From positions 1 through 64,000 of the forward strand of contig CAAGMZ010000010.1 of assembly GCA_900771195.1 (NCBI GenBank): 64,000 bases of DNA. The letters run 5' to 3'. Source of the stretch: Lachnospiraceae bacterium (GTDB lineage Bacteria; Bacillota; Clostridia; Lachnospirales; Lachnospiraceae). A program made the translations under genes and the position numbers. Positions within the stretch are counted from its first letter, which is position 1. Each line of letters starts with the position of its first letter. The notes under the pieces were generated by a model, which searched no databases, was not told where the DNA came from, and saw nothing but the letters and a program-made list of their open reading frames with translations. Positions 1 to 8,977 of this stretch are shown here, piece by piece.

Positions 1-145
1 ATAACTGAACACATATGCTTTTTCAATGATTATGCGGCTTTTGGCCTATTATCTATTCCACACATCCTAATGAAGAGCCTATTTTCTTCGCTGATTAATG
101 AGAATATACAGTATTCTCTGCTTTATCTACCTGGGCAAGATTTAA

Positions 146-2059
146 TTATACCGGTGAATTTTCGAGCTCTTCCCACACATCGTATAATTTTTCCTGCTCA
201 CTGACCAGTTCCTCGCGTTTCTTAGCATATTCCGCGCTTTTTGCAGGGTCTGTGAAGACTTCGGGGAGTGAAAGCAATTCGTCAATTTCGCTTATTTCAC
301 TGTCGATTTCATCAATGCGCTTCTGGGTGCGTTCAATATTGTTCTGACGTTTTCTTTCTTTTGCCTGCTGTTCCTTCTGCCTGAGACGGTCCTCTTTTGA
401 AGAAGAGACGGAAGGAGCGGGAGAGGCAGACACACGGTTCATCGATGTGAGAGGTTCTGTCTGCTTTTCAAGGTAATAGTCGTAGTTGCCGATGTAATTG
501 GTAAGACTGCCATCCCGAAGGTCGAGGATTCTTGTGGCAACTGAATTTATGAAATATCTGTCATGGGACACGAAAAAACATGTTCCGGTGTAGTTGTTCA
601 GTGCGCTTTCCAGTATTTCCTTGGAATCCATATCAAGATGGTTGGTGGGCTCGTCAAGCAGCAGAAAATTGGAGTTGGAGAGCATAAGCTTTGCAAGTAG
701 CACACGTCCGCGCTCGCCGCCGGACAAATCACCTATCCGCTTCCATACATCGTCATTGGTAAAAAGAAAAGCGGCAAGAACATTTCTTATCCTTGTATTA
801 TTCATGTCAGGATGCTCATCTGAAATCTCGTCAAAAAGTGTTTTGTCCATGCTGAGCTCATGCTGTTCCTGGTCATAGTAGCCGCATTGCACGTTGGCGC
901 CAAGCCTTAAGGAGCCTGAATCCGCATCCGTGAGACCGTTTATTATGCGTAAAATAGTAGTTTTGCCTGTTCCGTTGGCTCCGATGAGAGCCACGCGTTC
1001 GCCGCGTTTTATGTCAAAATCAATATCTGAAAAGAGAGTGCGCTCACCGAAGCTTTTGGTGAGACCGCGCACAGTCAGCACATCGTTGCCGCTGACAATG
1101 GCGGGTTCAAGTGTGATGCGCATTGATTTGGCTTCTCCTTCGGGCTTCTCCACGACCTCCATTTTGGACAGGAGCTTTTCACGGCTCTCGGCACGCTTTA
1201 TTGACTTCTCACGATTGAATGACTTGAGCTTGTCAATTACTTCCTGCTGGTGTTTTATTTCACGCTGGTTGTTGTAGTAGGCCTTCATCTGCGCATCACG
1301 TATCATTGCGCGTTTTACCGAGTAGTCGGAATAATTACCGCTGTAAACGGATGATTTTCCCCGGTCTATCTCTATGACCTTGGTAACGATTTTGTCCAGA
1401 AAATAACGGTCATGGGCGACAATTATGACGCTGCCTCTGTAATTGGAGAGAAAACCCTCCAGCCATGTGATTGAAGGAAGGTCGAGATGGTTGGTAGGCT
1501 CATCCAGAAGCAGTATGTCGGGATGCGTGAGAAGAAGGCGGCTCAGTGCCACGCGTGTCTTCTCGCCTCCTGAAAGAGAACTGATGCGCTTATCAAATTC
1601 TTCCTCTGTAAAGCCGAGACCCTTGAGGACACCGGTGACTTCGCTTCTCACAGCGTAACCATTCTGCTGCTCAAACTCGTGATTTTTTTTCGTATACGCA
1701 TCAAGGAGTTTTTCGAGCTCGTAACCTTCTGCGTGTTTCATCTGATGCTCAAGACTCCTGATTGAAAGCTCAAGGTCCATCACATCTTTTTTGACAGCGA
1801 GTACTTCTTCGTAAATCGTCCTGTCAGAAGAGACGTTCTGGTGCTGGGCCAGGTACCCTACAGTCTTATCCTTTGCAATTGTTACCGTTCCCTCGTCGGC
1901 GGGAATTTCATTCATTATTATCTTTAAGAGAGTAGACTTGCCGGCTCCGTTGATACCGACTATGGCGGCTTTTTCGCCGTCTTCTATGTGGAATGAGACA
2001 TTCCTTAGCACTTCGTCTGCTATGAAAGTTTTGGATATGTTGCTGCAGTTTAAAATCAT
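146..2059 (-). CDS. ABC-F family ATPase (translation factor / ribosome-protection type)
   Basis: Cytosolic twin-ATPase protein of 637 aa without membrane segments. Known ABC-F proteins bind the ribosomal E site and help stalled or antibiotic-bound ribosomes. Domain 1 has Walker A GINGAGKST near residue 40, signature LSGGEKTR and Walker B LLLDEPTNHLD. The charged interdomain linker follows, and domain 2 has GANGTGKTT, LSGGERGR and a second LLLDEPTNHLD. A Lys/Glu-rich coiled coil ends the protein. I chose the ATG at 2059 (MILNCSN) over the TTG at 2071 because ABC-F proteins typically begin this way. A weak GGAAA site lies upstream, and the start is 2 nt after the pnp stop, so translation is probably coupled. 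The subfamily is unresolved, and a housekeeping or a drug-protection role are both possible. Confidence 0.9.
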   Translation of the reverse strand: MILNCSNISKTFIADEVLRNVSFHIEDGEKAAIVGINGAGKSTLLKIIMNEIPADEGTVTIAKDKTVGYLAQHQNVSSDRTIYEEVLAVKKDVMDLELSIRSLEHQMKHAEGYELEKLLDAYTKKNHEFEQQNGYAVRSEVTGVLKGLGFTEEEFDKRISSLSGGEKTRVALSRLLLTHPDILLLDEPTNHLDLPSITWLEGFLSNYRGSVIIVAHDRYFLDKIVTKVIEIDRGKSSVYSGNYSDYSVKRAMIRDAQMKAYYNNQREIKHQQEVIDKLKSFNREKSIKRAESREKLLSKMEVVEKPEGEAKSMRITLEPAIVSGNDVLTVRGLTKSFGERTLFSDIDFDIKRGERVALIGANGTGKTTILRIINGLTDADSGSLRLGANVQCGYYDQEQHELSMDKTLFDEISDEHPDMNNTRIRNVLAAFLFTNDDVWKRIGDLSGGERGRVLLAKLMLSNSNFLLLDEPTNHLDMDSKEILESALNNYTGTCFFVSHDRYFINSVATRILDLRDGSLTNYIGNYDYYLEKQTEPLTSMNRVSASPAPSVSSSKEDRLRQKEQQAKERKRQNNIERTQKRIDEIDSEISEIDELLSLPEVFTDPAKSAEYAKKREELVSEQEKLYDVWEELENSPV

Positions 2060-2061
2060 TT

Positions 2062-2886
2062 TTATTTCCAATCTTTGATTATGTTTTTCACTAATGTAAC
2101 CATATTACTCTCGGATTTTCTGGCAATCTCACCTACCTCCGTATGGGAGAGCTCTGCACTGCCGAGACCGGCAGCTTTGTTGGTAATCAGTGAGATTCCG
2201 AGGATTCGCATACCGCAGTGGCGTGCCACAATGGCCTCGGGCACGGTTGACATTCCGGCAGCGTCAGCTCCGAGTGTGCGGGCAGCACGGATTTCGGCGG
2301 GAGTCTCATACTGGGGACCGCGGAAATAGCAGTAAACACCTTCATCTACGTCTATGCCGCATTTTTCTGCAGTCTTATGTGCAAGCTTTAACAGCTCCGG
2401 AGTATACACATTGGTCATATCTTTAAATCTGGGACCGAATTCATCAAGATTAGGGCCAATCAAAGGAGAAGGGCACATAAAACTCAGATGGTCGTTTATG
2501 AGCATTATTGAGCCGGGCCTTAAGCTGTCCTTAATCCCGCCTGCTGCATTGGTCACGATGATATCGTTTATTCCAAGTCTTGCAAAAACTCTTGTGGGAA
2601 GTGTGACAATTTCCATGGGATGCCCTTCATAATAATGGAAGCGTCCGTTCATGACGAGGACACTATGTTCCCCGATGTGACCGCTTATAAGTTCACCGGC
2701 ATGTCCGGGAACTGTGGATGCCTTAAAATGCGGAATTTCAGTGTATTTCATCACAATGGGATTTTCAATCTGTGTGGCAAGTGGACCGAGGCCTGAGCCG
2801 AGAATAACGGCAATTTCCGGTTTTCCTTTAATGTGATTTTTTATATAGCAGGCAGATTCGTCAATCATTGTCATTATGTTTTGCAT
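2062..2886 (-). CDS. Purine nucleoside phosphorylase
   Basis: Splits purine (deoxy)ribonucleosides with phosphate to free base and ribose-1-phosphate for purine salvage. The 274-aa length and motifs fit the trimeric class: GSGLG near residue 30 (phosphate site), GRFHYYEG, TNAAGG, MSTVPE and TNKAAG. The Asn of TNKAAG is the residue that selects 6-oxopurines in this family. The start is the ATG at 2886, which sits 5 nt after a GGAGG. The in-frame start at 2898 lies upstream of that site. First gene of a two-gene minus-strand unit with the ABC-F gene, transcribed from its own promoter back to back with the ABC exporter genes. Confidence 0.93.
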   Translation of the reverse strand: MQNIMTMIDESACYIKNHIKGKPEIAVILGSGLGPLATQIENPIVMKYTEIPHFKASTVPGHAGELISGHIGEHSVLVMNGRFHYYEGHPMEIVTLPTRVFARLGINDIIVTNAAGGIKDSLRPGSIMLINDHLSFMCPSPLIGPNLDEFGPRFKDMTNVYTPELLKLAHKTAEKCGIDVDEGVYCYFRGPQYETPAEIRAARTLGADAAGMSTVPEAIVARHCGMRILGISLITNKAAGLGSAELSHTEVGEIARKSESNMVTLVKNIIKDWK

Positions 2887-2929
2887 ATTAACCTCCAAGC
2901 GTCGGCCGGATGCCGATTGATATGCTCTA

Positions 2930-2958
2930 AGTATAACCTACGGCGTCAACTATTGCAA
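2930..2958 (-). promoter_or_regulatory. SigA-type promoter of pnp
   Basis: On the minus strand TTGCAA (2958-2953) and TATACT (2935-2930) are separated by 17 nt, about 45 nt before the pnp start. The -35 box lies one base from that of the divergent promoter for the gene at 3036. Confidence 0.65.
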
Positions 2959-2959
2959 C

Positions 2960-2988
2960 TTGATAAATGGAAGATTTTATGCTATAAA
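2960..2988 (+). promoter_or_regulatory. SigA-type promoter of the ABC exporter / rex operon
   Basis: TTGATA (2960-2965), a 17-nt spacer and TATAAA (2983-2988) lie 47 nt upstream of the ATPase start. The arrangement is divergent with the pnp promoter, with adjacent -35 boxes. Confidence 0.7.
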
Positions 2989-3035
2989 ATATCTGTCAGG
3001 TGTATCCTGATAGAAAATATGAAGAGGAGATAGTT

Positions 3036-3752
3036 ATGTTAATCTGCGATGAGTTAGTGAAAAAATACTATTCATGCGTTGCTGTTGATCATGTAAATAT
3101 GCGCCTTGATGATGGCAAGATTTATGCACTGCTTGGACCTAACGGAAGCGGAAAGACTACAATGATGAAGATGATCATGGGTCTTATCAAGCCCACAGAA
3201 GGAAGCATTATGCTTGACGGGGTTCCGATTTCAAGTGAGTCAAAGGCACATATTACATATATGCCTACGGAGAATTATTTTTATTCGTATATGACAATTA
3301 AGGACATTGTTAAGTTCTATAAGGATTTTTATGCGGATTTTAATGAGGGAATGTTCTATGACATGCTGATGAGGATGGGACTTCAGTTCGGCGACAAGGT
3401 AAAGAATATGTCAACAGGTATGCTGGCAAAGCTTAAGATTGCCGTTGCGCTTTCAAGAAATTCCAAAGTGGTAATGCTTGATGAACCGCTTAACGGTATT
3501 GATATACTTGCCCGTGAGGTTATAATAAATGCCATAGCAGCCAGTGCAGGCAGCGGAAGGACGATAGTGGTGTCGAGCCATCTTGTGGATGAGCTTGAGC
3601 ATATTGTTACGGGAGCACTGTTCATGAAGAACGGAAGACTTGTGCTTGCAGGTGATGCGGATAAGCTCAGAAATACCAATCAGAAATCTCTTGTTGAGTT
3701 GTATAAGGAAGTCTACGGATGGGGAGGTATGCCTTATGTTCAAGCTTATTAA
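3036..3752 (+). CDS. ABC transporter ATP-binding protein
   Basis: 238-aa nucleotide-binding subunit that would power the membrane protein encoded next. It has Walker A GPNGSGKTT near residue 36, Walker B VVMLDEPLNGID, and the switch His in SSHLVDE. The signature loop reads MSTGM rather than LSGGQ, a common relaxed form in the YxlF/YtrB-like drug and bacteriocin exporter group. Start at 3036 has GAGGAGA 5 nt upstream; the longer in-frame start at 3000 has no such site. The 3' end overlaps the permease start by 17 nt. No GntR regulator sits upstream, unlike YtrA-type operons. The substrate cannot be told from sequence. Confidence 0.9.
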   Translation: MLICDELVKKYYSCVAVDHVNMRLDDGKIYALLGPNGSGKTTMMKMIMGLIKPTEGSIMLDGVPISSESKAHITYMPTENYFYSYMTIKDIVKFYKDFYADFNEGMFYDMLMRMGLQFGDKVKNMSTGMLAKLKIAVALSRNSKVVMLDEPLNGIDILAREVIINAIAASAGSGRTIVVSSHLVDELEHIVTGALFMKNGRLVLAGDADKLRNTNQKSLVELYKEVYGWGGMPYVQAY

Positions 3753-4497
3753 ATACGAGTACCGTAAGGATATAGTTTCATACATAGTTGTGGCTTCAGT
3801 CATGCTTGTGTTAGAGGCATATCTTGCTTTCAGTCTGCTTATTAAGAGCAACACTAATGTTGCCATTGCAACCATGCTTTTCATGATGTGTGGCTGGGCA
3901 GTCATAATGTTTATCATGATAATGGGAGTCGTTTCTTTTTCGAGGGAGCTTAATTCGAGAAGCAGCTACATGACTTTTATGACACCGAATTCCGCATTTA
4001 AAATAGTGGGGGCCAAGTACATCACGCTTCTTTTCACCACACTTCTTGTCACTTCACTTTTCGGACTTTTCGGATATATTGACATACAGATTGCCATGGC
4101 GCAGTACAATAATGTGAAGAATATGAAAGAAATGGTCGATATGATACTGAGTCTGGCTGATACAAGTCTGTCAGGTATTTTTGCCAGTGTCGCCGCAATG
4201 GTAGTGAATATATGGATAAGCATATTTACAACGGTCAGTATGGCATATTTTGCAGTTACGCTTAGCTGTACTATTCTTGCTAATAAAAAAGGAAAAGGCT
4301 GGCTTGCTTTTGCATTTTTTATTGCCATAAGAATAATTCTGTCTGTCATATCTAATTTTCTTCCAAGCTTTGATTTTGGATATGAAGTCTGGCAGGTTAT
4401 TTTCGGGCAGTGGCCGTTGCTTCTTCTGGAATTCCTGATTGTAATCGGTACATATTTTGGTGTATCTAATCTGCTTGACAAGAAGGTAAGCCTGTAG
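3736..4497 (+). CDS. ABC transporter permease (ABC-2-like, six membrane segments)
   Basis: 253-aa hydrophobic protein with about six membrane helices, a short basic N-terminus (MFKLIKYEYRK) and a larger loop around residues 115-145. It has no solute-binding or ATPase motif. Start at 3736 follows GGGGAGG by 8 nt and lies inside the end of the ATPase gene, the usual sign of a matched exporter pair. rex follows 22 nt later with no terminator visible, so the three genes probably share one transcript. Export of a small molecule, lipid or peptide is inferred from the family; the substrate is unknown. Confidence 0.82.
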   Translation: MFKLIKYEYRKDIVSYIVVASVMLVLEAYLAFSLLIKSNTNVAIATMLFMMCGWAVIMFIMIMGVVSFSRELNSRSSYMTFMTPNSAFKIVGAKYITLLFTTLLVTSLFGLFGYIDIQIAMAQYNNVKNMKEMVDMILSLADTSLSGIFASVAAMVVNIWISIFTTVSMAYFAVTLSCTILANKKGKGWLAFAFFIAIRIILSVISNFLPSFDFGYEVWQVIFGQWPLLLLEFLIVIGTYFGVSNLLDKKVSL

Positions 4498-4519
4498 AAA
4501 TTATTTGGGAGTTGATACA

Positions 4520-5158
4520 ATGGACAGCAATGACATTTCACTGGCGGTGATAAAGAGGCTGCCGCGATATTACAGATATCTTGAAGAGCTTCTGGACAGC
4601 GGAGTTGAGAGAATATCATCGGGTGAACTCAGCAACAGAATGAATGTGACTGCGTCACAGATAAGACAGGATCTTAATAATTTTGGCGGTTTCGGACAGC
4701 AGGGCTACGGTTATAATGTAGAGTATCTGCATGATGAGATTGCCAAAATACTTGGAATAGACAGAAACCACAGCATGATAATCGTAGGTGCAGGTAACCT
4801 TGGAAAGGCAATTGCCAACTATGCTAATTTTGCCAAAAGAGGATTTGTGGTAAAGGGAATATTTGATAATAATCCTGATGTTATAGGCAGAAAATGCAGG
4901 GAACTAACCATTCTGGACATAAGCAAAATGCCTGATTTTATAAAAGAAAACAATATTGAGATACTTGCACTTACAATTCCAAAGACAAGTGCCAGTGAAG
5001 TGGCAAAGGCGGCTGTCAATGCCGGAATAAAGGGAATATGGAATTTTGCCCATATGGACCTCAATGTGCCGGATAATGTGGTTGTTGAGAATGTCCATCT
5101 TTCCGAAAGTCTCATGACATTGTCGTTTAATCTTGCAACCAAGGAACGAAGGAATTGA
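4520..5158 (+). CDS. rex: Redox-sensing transcriptional repressor Rex
   Basis: 212-aa dimeric repressor that senses the NADH/NAD+ ratio; in Firmicutes it represses fermentation and anaerobic respiration genes while NAD+ is high. The N-terminal winged helix includes TASQIRQDLNNFGGFGQQGYGY near residues 45-70, the characteristic DNA-reading region. The Rossmann domain has VGAGNLGKA near residue 90, and the C-terminal helix that swaps between subunits contains LSFNLATKE. The ATG at 4520 has TTGGGAG 8 nt upstream; the longer TTG start at 4505 would begin inside that ribosome site. I did not find a clear Rex operator (TTGTTAA-N4-TTAACAA) in the window. Confidence 0.95.
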   Translation: MDSNDISLAVIKRLPRYYRYLEELLDSGVERISSGELSNRMNVTASQIRQDLNNFGGFGQQGYGYNVEYLHDEIAKILGIDRNHSMIIVGAGNLGKAIANYANFAKRGFVVKGIFDNNPDVIGRKCRELTILDISKMPDFIKENNIEILALTIPKTSASEVAKAAVNAGIKGIWNFAHMDLNVPDNVVVENVHLSESLMTLSFNLATKERRN

Positions 5159-5176
5159 TTTTAGGGGTGATTTGTT

Positions 5177-5827
5177 ATGGCCATGACCATAAATGATGTC
5201 AAGAAAAATGTGGCATATAAGCAGCTTCCGATTCTTACCCTGGACCAGAGGTATCATGTTCTTTTTCCTGAAAAAGATAAAACACCCAGAATAAGACAGC
5301 TTGAAAAGAAACTCAATGACAAGATGAAGCGCCAGGGACAGGTAAACAATGACATTAAGGCTGTAAAGAAGCTTAAGTCGCAGCTCATGGATTCAATCAT
5401 CAGAAATGCGGATAACGCTGATTTGTCCGAGAGCAAGCGGCAGAAGCTTATGAACAATAACCAGAGACTTATTAAGGAAGCCGATGAGAAAATCGAAAAG
5501 CTTGAGCAGGAGCAGCTTGACCTTCCTTTTGAAATAAGGGACGCCAATATTGAGCTTGCCATCGAATGCGTTGAAGTCTGCTACAGACGCATACATCAGA
5601 ATTATGAGGATATACAGGTTCTTGGTAAATCCATTAATGACCTTCGCACGGAAATCAAGAAAAAAGTGCTTGTAAAGCAGGACAAGGAAACCAAAAACAC
5701 TGAGATATACACATATATGCATGACCTTCTGGGGCATGAGATGATGGAAGCATTTGATGAAAACCATAACGGAGAACTGAGTGCGCAGAGCGTCAAAAAG
5801 GACAAAAAAGCAGAGAACGAAGAATAG
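5177..5827 (+). CDS. Coiled-coil protein of unknown function
   Basis: I do not recognise a named family. 216 aa, highly charged and without signal peptide or membrane segment, so probably cytosolic. Residues about 35-110 are Lys/Glu/Gln-rich with heptad-like Leu spacing (KLEQEQL), predicting a long coiled coil. A middle helical part (residues 115-165) contains two Cys, and the tail is acidic-basic (KKDKKAENEE). The start has AGGGGTGA 8 nt upstream. It lies 18 nt after rex and 32 nt before the NAD(P)HX repair gene and is probably co-transcribed. The even composition argues for a real gene rather than a shadow. Confidence 0.75.
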   Translation: MAMTINDVKKNVAYKQLPILTLDQRYHVLFPEKDKTPRIRQLEKKLNDKMKRQGQVNNDIKAVKKLKSQLMDSIIRNADNADLSESKRQKLMNNNQRLIKEADEKIEKLEQEQLDLPFEIRDANIELAIECVEVCYRRIHQNYEDIQVLGKSINDLRTEIKKKVLVKQDKETKNTEIYTYMHDLLGHEMMEAFDENHNGELSAQSVKKDKKAENEE

Positions 5828-5859
5828 AAAGCCTGTTTTGACTGTATGGAGACGAGATT

Positions 5860-7377
5860 ATGAAGTATGTACTTGATGCAGCAATGTCAAAAGAAGTTGA
5901 CAGATATACAATAGAAAACGCCGGTGTTCCGTCTGCCGTGCTCATGGAGAGGGCAGCGCTTGCGGTTGCCGAAAAGACTGCCGGGCTTGCGGTACGGTTC
6001 GGAAGCAGCGTAAAGGTATGTGCTGTCTGCGGCTGCGGTAACAATGGCGCAGACGGTATTGCAGCAGCAAGGATACTGACATGGCAGGGTCTCCGTGTTG
6101 ACATCATCATCGTCGGAAATCGGGATAAGGCTTCGGAGGAATTTCTGCTTCAGGAAAAAATTGCCGTTAATTCACATATGACTTTTAATGACATATCAGA
6201 AATACCGGCATATAATATTATTATAGACGCAGTTTTCGGAACCGGGCTCTCAAGGGAGGTAACCGGAGAATACTGCGATGTTATCAACAGAATCAATGCA
6301 TCGGGGGCACTGGTTGTAAGCGTTGACATTCCGTCCGGAGTGGACAGCACGACCGGCGCTGTTCTCGGGAACGCCGTCAGTGCAAATGAAACAGTAACAT
6401 TCGGATATAATAAGCAGGGGCTTATGTTTTATCCGGGGAGGGAAATTGCCGGAAATATTACTGTGGCTGACATAGGGTTCTGCCCTGAGGCAATAAGAAA
6501 GCTTAATCCTGCAATGTATTTTACACGGGATGACATAAAGAAGATTCCTGTCAGACTGCCTTATTCCAACAAAGGCACTTATGGCAGGACTCTTGTCGTG
6601 GCAGGAAGCCCGGGGATGAGCGGGGCCGCATATATGGCAGCAGCAGCCGCATACAGAAGCGGAGCGGGGCTTGTCGAGATTTTTACGGAAAAAAGCAACT
6701 GTCAGATTCTGGGGACACTTTTGCCCGAGGCAATTGTGACAGGATATGCCGGTGAAGATGCCGCAGAGCTGCTAAAAAAATCGATGGAAAGGGCTGATTT
6801 TATAATTATCGGACCGGGACTTTCGCAGAGCAGTCAGGCAGAATGCCTTGTGGCGGAAGTGATGAAGCGGGCAGAGGTGCCAATCATTGCAGATGCGGAT
6901 GCTCTGAATATTATGTCCAAGAGTGATTCGTTATTAAAAAACCACAAATCCGATGTTATAATAACGCCGCATGTGGGCGAGATGGCGAGGCTGTCGGGAT
7001 TTGATATAAATCATATAAAGGGGCAGCTTATGGAGACTGCTGTCAGTGTCGCAGGCGAATATAATGTCATATGCGTTCTTAAGGATGCGGTTACGGTAGT
7101 TGCCGAGCCCGGAGGCAGACAGCGGAGATACATCAATAACTCGGGCTGCGCCGCCATGTCCAAGGGCGGTATGGGTGATGTACTCACCGGTGTCATTGCC
7201 GGAATGCTCTCCGTAGGAATTGAGCCTTTTTCAGCAGCTGCCATGGGAGTGTATGTTCACGGGCTTGCCGGGCAGGAGGCCGCATCAGGGCATAACAGCC
7301 ATGGAGTCACGGCCGCGGATGTCATTGAAAGGCTTCCAATCGTCACTGAAACAGAACAATGGTGTGAAAAGAGATAA
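5860..7377 (+). CDS. nnr: Bifunctional NAD(P)H-hydrate epimerase / ADP-dependent dehydratase
   Basis: 505-aa fusion that repairs damaged NADHX and NADPHX. Residues 1-210 form the YjeF_N epimerase domain, with GCGNNGADG near residue 58 and SVDIPSGVDS near 155. Residues about 230-500 form the carbohydrate-kinase-like dehydratase, with GRTLVVAGS, the IIGPGLS loop, ADALN and the C-terminal GGMGDVLTG anion-hole motif. Length matches the bacterial fused form. It precedes alr by 4 nt. The start ATG at 5860 has only a weak GGAGACGAG upstream. Confidence 0.94.
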   Translation: MKYVLDAAMSKEVDRYTIENAGVPSAVLMERAALAVAEKTAGLAVRFGSSVKVCAVCGCGNNGADGIAAARILTWQGLRVDIIIVGNRDKASEEFLLQEKIAVNSHMTFNDISEIPAYNIIIDAVFGTGLSREVTGEYCDVINRINASGALVVSVDIPSGVDSTTGAVLGNAVSANETVTFGYNKQGLMFYPGREIAGNITVADIGFCPEAIRKLNPAMYFTRDDIKKIPVRLPYSNKGTYGRTLVVAGSPGMSGAAYMAAAAAYRSGAGLVEIFTEKSNCQILGTLLPEAIVTGYAGEDAAELLKKSMERADFIIIGPGLSQSSQAECLVAEVMKRAEVPIIADADALNIMSKSDSLLKNHKSDVIITPHVGEMARLSGFDINHIKGQLMETAVSVAGEYNVICVLKDAVTVVAEPGGRQRRYINNSGCAAMSKGGMGDVLTGVIAGMLSVGIEPFSAAAMGVYVHGLAGQEAASGHNSHGVTAADVIERLPIVTETEQWCEKR

Positions 7378-7381
7378 GACA

Positions 7382-8521
7382 ATGGAGAAATTCACAAGAA
7401 CATATTCAGTAATACATCTTGACGCAATTCGTAAAAATATAGAGAATGTGCAAAAAAGAGTCGGCAGAGATGTGAAAATAACAGCGATAGTCAAGGCTAA
7501 CGCATACGGGCACGGAGCTGTGCGGGTTGCAAAGGAAATCAGCGGAATGGTTTACGGGTTTGCCGTTGCAACGCTTAGTGAAGCCTTAGAACTTCGGAAA
7601 AACGGAATAACCAATATGATTCTTGTCCTTGGCTATATAAGCAGGAGCGAGTATGAGGATGCCATCAGGGAGAAAATTACTTTTTCCGTGCTCACAAAGG
7701 AAATGGCGGAAAATATTTCGGCATGTGCCGTGAAACTTGGGCTTACTGCACAATGCCATGTCAAGATAAACACAGGAATGAACCGGATAGGATTTCCCGC
7801 CAACGAACAGTCGCCGGATGAAATCAGCTACATATATGGGCTTCCCAATATCTGCTGTCAGGGGATATTTATGCATTTTGCAACGGCTGACAGTAAAGAC
7901 AAGACATTTGCCCGCATACAGTTTGAAAGATTCATGTGGGTGATTGATGAGCTCGGGAAGCGGGGCGTGACATTTGAGATAAGACATTGTGCCAACAGTG
8001 CTGCGATTGTTGATATGCCCGAATACGCGCTTGATATGGTACGGGAAGGAATAATCCTGTACGGACTTGAGCCCTCCGACGAGGTTGACCGTTCCTATGA
8101 GCTTTATCCCGCAATGGAAATCAAGAGCCATGTTATTTTTGTGAAAGATATTCCTGCCGGAGAGGGAATAAGCTACGGTCAGACATATGTTACCGATAAG
8201 CCGGCGAGAATTGCCACTGTTTCGATAGGATATGCTGACGGATATCCCCGCTCACTTTCCTCGAAGGGATATGTTCTTGTACGAGGCAAGAAGGCCCCGG
8301 TTGTAGGCAGGGTCTGCATGGATCAGATGATGATTGATGTGACTGATATTCCGGGAGTGAGTGTGGATGATGTTGTGACTGTAGTCGGAAGCGACGGAAA
8401 CGAAACGATAACGGTGGACGAACTCGGGGAGCTCTCGGGAAGGTTCAATTATGAGTTTGTATGTGATATTTCCGAACGCGTGGAAAAAATGTATGTAGGT
8501 GGTGCAGACACCGAAGGGTAA
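7382..8521 (+). CDS. alr: Alanine racemase
   Basis: PLP enzyme that makes D-alanine for the peptidoglycan stem, feeding the MurF reaction encoded further along. 379 aa. The PLP Lys is K38 in VKANAYGHG and the second catalytic base is Y265 in SYGQTY; GRVCMDQ is the C-terminal signature. The ATG at 7382 is chosen because homology begins at once (RTYSVIHLD). An in-frame extension back to 7220 would overlap the preceding gene and has no alanine racemase character. It is followed, as in Bacillus, by a MazF-type toxin gene. Confidence 0.96.
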   Translation: MEKFTRTYSVIHLDAIRKNIENVQKRVGRDVKITAIVKANAYGHGAVRVAKEISGMVYGFAVATLSEALELRKNGITNMILVLGYISRSEYEDAIREKITFSVLTKEMAENISACAVKLGLTAQCHVKINTGMNRIGFPANEQSPDEISYIYGLPNICCQGIFMHFATADSKDKTFARIQFERFMWVIDELGKRGVTFEIRHCANSAAIVDMPEYALDMVREGIILYGLEPSDEVDRSYELYPAMEIKSHVIFVKDIPAGEGISYGQTYVTDKPARIATVSIGYADGYPRSLSSKGYVLVRGKKAPVVGRVCMDQMMIDVTDIPGVSVDDVVTVVGSDGNETITVDELGELSGRFNYEFVCDISERVEKMYVGGADTEG

Positions 8522-8612
8522 TAAAGTTACCTGTGCCCCGGCAAAAAAATGTATAAACACACACGAAAACAGCAATAATATTTTTAAAATTAATTGATGG
8601 GGTGTGTTTAGA

Positions 8613-8963
8613 GTGATTATAAGAAGAGGGGATATTTTTTATGCTGATTTAAGACCCGTTGTGGGTTCAGAGCAGGGAGGAATAAGACCGGTGCTTGTAG
8701 TTCAGAATGATACAGGCAACAAGCACAGTCCTACGGTTATAATTGCAGCGATTACTTCCAAAATGAATAAGGCAAAGCTGCCCACACATGTTGAGATAGA
8801 TTCGGGCAGATATGACATGATAAAGGATTCCGTAATTTTGCTTGAGCAGCTGCGGACAATAGATAAGACAAGGTTAAAAGACAAGGTATGCCATCTTGAC
8901 AATGACATAATTGTCAAGGTAAACAGAGCGCTTATCACAAGTCTTGAAATAATGCGTACATAA
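8613..8963 (+). CDS. mazF: MazF/EndoA-type mRNA endoribonuclease toxin
   Basis: 116-aa PemK/MazF-fold RNase. These enzymes cut single-stranded RNA at short motifs and are normally held by an antitoxin. Diagnostic stretches are RRGDIFYADL at the N-terminus, GGIRPVLVVQND with the catalytic Arg, AAITSK with the catalytic Thr, and EQLRTIDKTRL. I chose the GTG at 8613 because GGGGTG lies 8 nt upstream; the GTG at 8604 would be inside the ribosome site. In Bacillus the antitoxin gene ndoAI lies between alr and ndoA. Here only 91 nt separate them and no antitoxin-sized frame is visible. Confidence 0.93.
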   Translation: MIIRRGDIFYADLRPVVGSEQGGIRPVLVVQNDTGNKHSPTVIIAAITSKMNKAKLPTHVEIDSGRYDMIKDSVILLEQLRTIDKTRLKDKVCHLDNDIIVKVNRALITSLEIMRT

Positions 8964-8977
8964 GACCGGTGGTAAGG

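Noticed and set aside
100..118. GAGAATA/TATTCTC inverted repeat downstream of the ABC-F gene
   Set aside because: Only 7 AT-rich pairs and no T run on the minus strand; not convincing as a terminator. Nothing else is seen in 1-145.
3966..4619. 217-aa minus-strand frame opposite the permease and rex start
   Set aside because: Overlaps two well-supported genes; no motif or ribosome site.
7220..7381. N-terminal extension of alanine racemase
   Set aside because: Overlaps the preceding gene in another frame; homology starts at residue 1 of the 7382 start.
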